Positions 59,601 to 64,000 of a DNA stretch of 64,000 nucleotides are shown in pieces. Both the position numbers and the translations under genes were made by a program. The notes under the pieces are model-generated. The model did not search any database. It saw nothing but the letters and a program-made list of their open reading frames with translations, and was not told the DNA's origin. How positions within the stretch are numbered: the first letter of the stretch is position 1; each line of letters begins with the position of its first letter. The DNA is taken from the NCBI GenBank assembly GCA_001839685.1, contig MLAK01000001.1:342869-406868 (forward strand), read 5' to 3'. The stretch comes from Tritrichomonas foetus. Taxonomy: Eukaryota > Parabasalia > Tritrichomonadida > Tritrichomonadidae.

Positions 59601-61350
59601 ATTCGATGAAACTTTGTTGATGTGCCTCTTTAAACAAATCATTAGTATGACAATTCAATCTTCTCAGTCTTCTGAATCCTTCACATTATTGTTCAAAGTA
59701 ATGGCTGATTATGTGAAACTCTACAGTGAATTGATTTTCGAAATGAAAACGCCAATAATTAAGAAGATCATCACGCCGATTTTAAGAATTACACAAAGGA
59801 AACTCCTTGCATCAAGAATGGGATCAATTGGATTCATTTTATATTTAATCGAAGAAGAAAAAGCATTTCATTCTAATTATAATCGATGTGATCTTTCTAT
59901 TCAATTTGCAATGTGTAAAGCATTGTTGTTATTGAATCGTGATTTCTTCAATTTCTGGAATTATCTTCCACCTGAATTTGGAAAGCTTAAAGATATACAC
60001 GATAAATTCCGATCAGCACTTACTGATCATAATGTCAGAAGAAAAATGGCAGCTCTTCTCAAAATTTACAATGATTTCAAGAACTTCCCGAATATTCGTG
60101 CTATTATTTATAGCAGGATTTTCCTCTTCAACGTTTCTACAAAGAACTTGTTTTCTGCATTCGTTACAAAATGGAAACTGTGTGCTCTTATATCCGAAGT
60201 TTTCCATATTCAAGGTGTGGTTGTTCCTGGAATTCCAGTTAATGGAAGTGAAGACTTTCCATACATTGTTAATGAACCAGGAATTGATATTACAGTTCAT
60301 CCACAAGATGCAGCTTATTTAGTCATGGTTTCTAATCAATTCACCAAGAAATCAATCGGCGAATCCCTTCTTCTTGCCCTTGAATACTGTCAATTATCCA
60401 ATTTGCACTGGCTTGTTGGTGATATTACACAATTCCTTCTTGATTATCTTGAAAAACAGCGTGATTTCCAGAAACTTAGAGATACATATGATAAAGTTGC
60501 ACGAAGTTTCAATCATTTACAAACCGACGAAAATGTAAATGTTCAATTTGTTCGTACTTTCGTTAAAGGTGAACAATTCATTGAAACACTTGGTTACTCT
60601 GAAGCTATTATCGCATTACCTGCCAACCAAAGAGCTCTTGAAGAATACATGAACGAAATTCGAGCAGCTCTTGGTTTGAAAGACTTTGAAGATAGTAAAA
60701 TTCCTATCTTTGATTCACCTAAAGAATGTGCATGCCAAGTTACTCCATTGAAATTCTATCATGATGAACTTCGTAACTTAAATGCCCAAACATTTTATGT
60801 CGATGTTAAACATTTCGAAAAGAATAACGTTGCACGCTGGGATGATGTAATGATTACCCGATATAAATTCACTTCTGCAGTTCCAATGCCAACATGTTTG
60901 CCATCAGTTGATATTGCTGAATATTCCAAGACAACAATCATTATGAAACAGCACTACATTCAACAGCTTACGCAGCTTCGTGAAGATCTATTTAGGGCAA
61001 TTGACAGAGTCAAATCTGTGATGCCACCACCAAAGAAACTAAAAGATTGGGGAAGATGCATATTTGGTGTTAAAGCTACACCAATTCTTAATCAAATGCA
61101 GAAAGTCTTCAGTGAGAATCCTGAAACGCCATATTATACTATTGTTGCTGAATTACACGCGAAGAAAGAAGATGATGATCCACCAATTGAAGTTGTATCA
61201 TTATGTGATGATATTTGGGAGCTCATGATTTCCGCAATTCCAATTATAAAGGTTCTCGTTAAATTGAACTCACTCAATGAAGAAGAAAAGTTACTGTATG
61301 TTGACTATCGTCGGAAACTCGGAATCCCAGTTGTGGCACTCACAGACTAA
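56689..61350 (+). CDS. DOCK-family guanine nucleotide exchange factor (DHR-1 and DHR-2)
   Basis: A 1553-residue protein. The N-terminus is acidic (seven Glu in a row near residue 12), then Pro/Gln/Ala-rich to about 140 (PAPAPAPTP, YPQQPAYPQQP). Residues about 455-590 look like the DHR-1/C2 domain (SDITINLQHKIINKKENICV, then IIAFWNY, VVVFEHFDFHLDP), which in DOCK proteins binds phosphoinositides. A long helical armadillo-like middle follows (about 620-1180). The last ~330 residues match DHR-2, the exchange domain for Rac/Cdc42: FVKGEQFIETLGYSE, ACQVTPLKFYHDE, TRYKFTSAVPMPTCLPSVDI, then LTQLREDLFRAI. It would load GTP on Rho-family GTPases to drive actin remodelling. The DHR-2 nucleotide-sensor Val position cannot be assigned by eye. 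ELMO-type partners are not in the window. Confidence 0.85.
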   Translation: MSSEYEYEIIIEEEEEEEESTEQKQPPPAPQQNVATAALAVQAALMARQKQIQQPAPAPAPAPTPDPIPVEPPTPAPAPTPVAAPPQQIPAPQPQQPTYPQQPAYPQQPDYPQPGQEAPQQPEQEFPPQPQYQDNGEPPQGSTALYTKKEPIRLSWMKPTAVEKKFTPLRPLKEIINNDKDAYKNRRLIIEEYPTTDRLYSLTDEQLNQLPWLGYLRDQKTYNFIVPDDIKEREFEHLEMKSEEDIPGWEAENPEVPKPKEYVEILKKDEDIKFVSNPFINLSAKAQIVKSKYPYTITDSRLKFFHLKNLRLDQSDAQRFGAKFFIHAFVYADRVFSETAKISLNDDGTCLMQSSTCNGDSIAFPYTTAEPSYLIFMIYLEETKIPSVIGTPFVIGRYLLPRESPEDKIQVEFSAFSEGLTVKDFLLMPPSFPFNFNVDAEVVPSPITGKTVKITAVNPNYPSPILTVSDITINLQHKIINKKENICVSVGLRKIPSDPKSTESREIIAFWNYEKQQMVEKGFSSIIQHTDNVVVFEHFDFHLDPSIYEVIEVIITVHSIHKTKIKSVLQTKFTIKETFQSHALKMDAKSAKLKSALSRGDNQARCNTTYPILVCPFDKSRAALNNFEIQMLNNINFKDIGTYVIRKALLISNLQLTNFSELFDIFKSSDMTATQYYIEHFFSPEEDFADYFIRKTLSCFDVITLWPQPFFQILFKSICVNMKSFDEELIHRLFESILQSPHETIKKAGCDLLMQLPMYLDIKIAHRIAFNYIIKNNTVMRLSIFQYLFSDISYILSLTVFDFKVSSKPMSPFVPLFSLFFNTINNAFIENNALSVGDASKTLSILASNLESYLDEESSRIVAKVLFPILSTIFTFFDSLRSQLENKNSILPILLFLFKYCDAKQFVQYYQLLSSDNQQRFIEFMMFISISTTKEETANNAFYFIDNPLNCTYEITGRLVQFINKFKIEKIFDETLLMCLFKQIISMTIQSSQSSESFTLLFKVMADYVKLYSELIFEMKTPIIKKIITPILRITQRKLLASRMGSIGFILYLIEEEKAFHSNYNRCDLSIQFAMCKALLLLNRDFFNFWNYLPPEFGKLKDIHDKFRSALTDHNVRRKMAALLKIYNDFKNFPNIRAIIYSRIFLFNVSTKNLFSAFVTKWKLCALISEVFHIQGVVVPGIPVNGSEDFPYIVNEPGIDITVHPQDAAYLVMVSNQFTKKSIGESLLLALEYCQLSNLHWLVGDITQFLLDYLEKQRDFQKLRDTYDKVARSFNHLQTDENVNVQFVRTFVKGEQFIETLGYSEAIIALPANQRALEEYMNEIRAALGLKDFEDSKIPIFDSPKECACQVTPLKFYHDELRNLNAQTFYVDVKHFEKNNVARWDDVMITRYKFTSAVPMPTCLPSVDIAEYSKTTIIMKQHYIQQLTQLREDLFRAIDRVKSVMPPPKKLKDWGRCIFGVKATPILNQMQKVFSENPETPYYTIVAELHAKKEDDDPPIEVVSLCDDIWELMISAIPIIKVLVKLNSLNEEEKLLYVDYRRKLGIPVVALTD

Positions 61351-61635
61351 AAGCGTTAGTATTTAAAATAAATATCGTTTTTGTTACTTTTATGCTATAC
61401 TTTTTTGTCCTAATTGTTTGTTGAAAACACTATTTCTCGAGAAAAATAAAAAATATGATCAATCTTTAACAATGGAAGCACTGATATGTTTGTACTCCAT
61501 GTGCAATAATGAATATTCCATCTGATGGAGGAAAGAAATTTATACCAAAGAAACAAAATTTAAAAAAATAAACAATAGATTGGCATCTAATATATTTAAT
61601 TTACATGTAAAATTCGAAAGATAGAAAAAAATATT
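61351..61635. other. Convergent 3' spacer
   Basis: AT-rich stretch between the ends of the DOCK gene (+) and the BET-like gene (-). Nothing else is seen. Confidence 0.4.
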
Positions 61636-63039
61636 TCATTTGGGATATTTTTCTCCCAATTCTTTAAACCTTTTCTTGACATATTCAATCAAACAATGAA
61701 TTGTTGATTGATTCAAGTCATCGTAAACAATAATTGGGTTAGGCTCTTCAATTTCCAAGTCAGGTTGTTGGCTCAGAATCAGCTCAACAATTGCACGCGC
61801 ATCATTTTTGGACTTCAACATGTCCAAAGCTCTCAAAAAGCATGCTTCTTCATGTCTAGCGCGCTCTTTTGGATTGAGAATAATTGGTTCTTCATCACTG
61901 TCACCAGAAAGGGCATTATTAGCAGAATGGTAATAATTCTCATTTTTTGAAATATTTGAATTCATCATATGAACATTTTTTGTTATACAAGTATAGCTAG
62001 TATTCAAAGTATTCATATTATTGTTATTTTCATTATTATGCATCAAGCCAAATCTGCCAACTGAATTATTAGAATTTGAGTTGTAAACGTTGGTATTTCT
62101 GATGGCTGATGAATTGGTGAAGACGTGACTGTGGAAATTGGAATTATGATCGTTCTTTGGTATGAGGATAGATTCTATGAAACTTGATTTCTCTTTTTTG
62201 ACAAATGGTGGACTTGCAATGATGTTATTATGATCATTACTATCACTACTACTTGTATCATCGTTATTATGAATTATTTGATTATTATTTAAGAATTGGC
62301 TATTGTTTTTATTTTTGTTAGGAATATTATGGATCTCATTTTGTTTATTGTCATAATAATTATTGTTATTTTCCTGATGATTTGAGTAAGAAGAACTTGA
62401 GGAATTATTTTGGAATTTATTGAAATTGTGATTATTTGGGATTTGATCATATTTGAATAGATTTTGATCGTATTTAATTGAATTTTGATATGATTTGTCA
62501 TAATTTTCATTTAATGGAAAAGAAGTAAGATTGGGAATGAATGGATAGCCTTGAAGAAGTGTAGCATTTGTTTCTATGATGTATCTTAATTCTTTTGGCA
62601 TTTTTTGATTCATTTTGAAAATCAGCTGATGCGATAAAATTCCAACGAGCTTCGACCAGCGATTCACACTGAAGCTCACAAAAAGCTCGAATTCTTTCTC
62701 GAATACATGGTAGAGCCTGTTCGCAAGAGTAGTGAGTATTCCTGAAGATCCGTAAAGAGTCGCGCAATTCTGTGGAATAAGTTTCATATCGTGCTGCCAT
62801 TCTGACGGATTTTTGTAGTCGTTGATTTCGAGTCGTTGGATAATCATTGAAATACAAACTGGCTCAATAATTTTATTGATTGATCCTGTATTTTCACAAA
62901 AATCATCGAGAAAAGGTTTGGCGCATGGTCTCTGTGCGATTCTTTTCATGATTTGCAGAGCTTGTTTCGTAACGTTTGGTGTAAAAACATTTTTGTAGAT
63001 TTTCGGCATTTTGGGAAATTTTCTGATGTTTATCCGCAT
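61636..63039 (-). CDS. BET-like protein: single bromodomain plus NET-type end
   Basis: A 467-residue protein. Residues about 22-122 fit a bromodomain: ALQIMKRIAQRPCAKPF (helix Z and the PF of the ZA loop), IEPVCISMIIQRLEINDY (the P-M-D-L...Y block, degraded), EWQHDMKLIPQNCATLYG with Asn91 at the acetyl-lysine-binding position, then ANRLYHVFEKEF (helix C). A poly-Asn/Ser linker spans about 200-390. The last ~55 residues, ARAIVELILSQQPDLEIEEP and IIVYDDLNQSTIHCLIEYVK, match the extra-terminal (NET) domain. One bromodomain plus NET is the plan of plant GTE and other simple BET proteins that read acetylated histones. The ZA loop lacks the usual Y-x-x-I-I-x-x-P-M-D. A second ATG at 63009 is possible. 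Confidence 0.8.
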   Translation of the reverse strand: MRINIRKFPKMPKIYKNVFTPNVTKQALQIMKRIAQRPCAKPFLDDFCENTGSINKIIEPVCISMIIQRLEINDYKNPSEWQHDMKLIPQNCATLYGSSGILTTLANRLYHVFEKEFELFVSFSVNRWSKLVGILSHQLIFKMNQKMPKELRYIIETNATLLQGYPFIPNLTSFPLNENYDKSYQNSIKYDQNLFKYDQIPNNHNFNKFQNNSSSSSYSNHQENNNNYYDNKQNEIHNIPNKNKNNSQFLNNNQIIHNNDDTSSSDSNDHNNIIASPPFVKKEKSSFIESILIPKNDHNSNFHSHVFTNSSAIRNTNVYNSNSNNSVGRFGLMHNNENNNNMNTLNTSYTCITKNVHMMNSNISKNENYYHSANNALSGDSDEEPIILNPKERARHEEACFLRALDMLKSKNDARAIVELILSQQPDLEIEEPNPIIVYDDLNQSTIHCLIEYVKKRFKELGEKYPK

Positions 63040-63162
63040 ATAATTTGACGAATAACCGTCTAATTTTAACCATGTTCTGTGAATTTCAATGGGTATTCAA
63101 AATAATGAAAATTTTATAGTGAAATTGAGATAAAAAAGAGGTTATCTTTTAAATAAAGCACT

Positions 63163-63238
63163 ACTGGTTTTATCATGTGAGCACTTTTCGCTAATTTGAC
63201 TTTTCATTTGACCTTAGATGTTCATGATGAAAACGGTC
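63163..63238 (-). repeat. Dispersed palindromic element, copy 2
   Basis: A 76-base element, inverted relative to the copy at 31581-31654. Arms ACTGGTTTTATCATGTGAGC (63163-63182) and GTTCATGATGAAAACGGTC (63220-63238) pair imperfectly. The core matches copy 1 in reverse complement (TAAGGTCAAATGAAAAGTCA). Confidence 0.65.
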
Positions 63239-63882
63239 TCATTTTAGAATATTTATTTCTTATATGAACAACTTGATTGTGATTAACAACTCTAAGGTAG
63301 ATATCACTATGGTAACTAGGATTTAGAAAATAAATGTTTTTGCCTTCTCATCATGAGATTCTCATCAAATTATTTTGAATGCATCTTGATTATCATAGCA
63401 ATACCTTAAAAAAAAATACCAATAGCAATTTATTTAATAAAAAATGAGGGAAAGTATTCTCAATTAATTCCATTTAATTGAATGGAACGAACAAATGATT
63501 AGACTTTTTGATTGAATTTTTCATGACATTGTGAAATTATTCTGAAGTTTTTCAGAATTCTAATTCAATTTTTTAGGATATTTCAGAAAAAAATGGATAT
63601 CGAAAAGATGAAAAAAAATCAAGAGATTGTTCAAAACTGGATGATATCGTAGTGAATGGTGATTATCCAGTTTTTGAAAGCTTTGTTTAGTTATTGCTTT
63701 TATTGGACATTGACCAGTCACAAAATGTCTAGATGTTTTTTCCCTTTAAATTAATAATGTTTTTCATATCATGTTGAATTTAATTCTAAAAGATTAAGAG
63801 CAAAATTTGTTGATTTTTAAGGGAAAGAAACATTATCAATGAGTAAAAGGCTTTTTGATATTTCAGATCTAGTTAGTAATAA

Positions 63883-63995
63883 TAAGAAGTGGTTTTGGTA
63901 CCTCCTGAAAATAATAAAACTTTTTTGAAATCCNTNGNTNACGCTCGGTCTTTCCAAAAATCATTAATGTATTTTTATACCAAAACCACTTCTTA
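63883..63995. repeat. 18-bp inverted repeat around ambiguous bases
   Basis: TAAGAAGTGGTTTTGGTA (63883-63900) is the exact reverse complement of 63978-63995. The 77 bases between contain four N. It may be a hairpin, a terminal repeat of a mobile element, or a false join at a contig end. Confidence 0.75.
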
Positions 63996-64000
63996 CTGAT

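Larger units (their letters stand above)
63040..64000. other. Right-end non-coding region
   Basis: Upstream of the BET-like gene. It holds the second palindromic element (63163-63238), an 18-bp inverted repeat (63883-63995) and four ambiguous bases (63934, 63936, 63938, 63940). No open frame of note is seen. Confidence 0.5.

Overview
The window reads as a stretch of nuclear genome from an AT-rich, intron-poor, single-celled eukaryote, most likely a parabasalid (a trichomonad such as Tritrichomonas; this is inferred from content, not proven). The arguments are: long uninterrupted reading frames separated by short AT-rich spacers; clearly eukaryotic proteins (calmodulin, RPB9, casein kinase 2, TRAPPC2L-like, DOCK-type GEF, BET-type bromodomain protein, GAF-domain phosphodiesterase, pecanex); TAA and TGA acting as stops; and surface or secreted families typical of trichomonads (Pmp-like beta-helix membrane proteins, BTB plus discoidin-like proteins, S1/P1 nuclease). 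I found no rRNA, tRNA, CRISPR array or complete transposon. The assembly has a 780-base N gap and some ambiguous bases near the right end.

Layout. 2-6751: 3' part of a giant Ser/Lys-rich low-complexity protein gene that is open at the left edge. 7.4-13.4 kb: PPP phosphatase (+), kelch protein (-), HEAT-like protein (+). 13.8-15.5 kb: predicted N-myristoylated protein with SEP repeats (-). 16.0-21.7 kb: TRAPPC2L-like, four-GAF cyclic-nucleotide phosphodiesterase and BTB/discoidin protein, all (-). 22.0-23.2 kb: beta-helix membrane protein (+) whose frame runs upstream of its first ATG. 24.3-28.4 kb: calmodulin and pecanex (-). 28.6-30.5 kb: decayed secreted-protein pseudogene (-). 30.6-31.2 kb: EF-hand protein with a CaaX end (-). 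31.2-33.1 kb: gene-poor, with a small palindromic element. 33.1-36.7 kb: 1208-residue coiled-coil protein (-). 37.2-38.3 kb: 14-bp satellite flanking the assembly gap. 38.3-45.0 kb: Sip5-like zinc protein, CK2-like kinase, RPB9, EF-hand-fold protein, M20 hydrolase, tail-anchored protein. 45.7-47.9 kb: second SEP-family gene (+). 48.2-55.6 kb: Phe-rich membrane protein, S1/P1 nuclease, zinc-binding protein, Thr-rich coiled-coil protein, Pmp-like protein. 56.7-63.0 kb: DOCK-family GEF (+) and BET-like protein (-). 63.0-64.0 kb: second copy of the palindromic element and an 18-bp inverted repeat at the edge.

How the genes may work together. Genes are independent units in mixed orientation with no operons. 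Themes are calcium and cyclic-nucleotide signalling (calmodulin, two more EF-hand proteins, phosphodiesterase), phosphorylation control (PPP phosphatase, CK2), membrane traffic and cytoskeleton (TRAPP, DOCK, tail-anchored protein), transcription (RPB9, BET) and cell-surface biology (two beta-helix proteins, nuclease).

The strongest candidate for something undescribed is the SEP family: two predicted N-myristoylated paralogs 30 kb apart with a shared N-terminal domain, SEP-motif repeats and phosphorylatable Ser/Arg/Lys tails. They may be linked to the giant protein at the left edge through a shared P-I-[QK]-T-R-E-[IL] motif. The giant protein also carries a triplicated module found nowhere else in the window.
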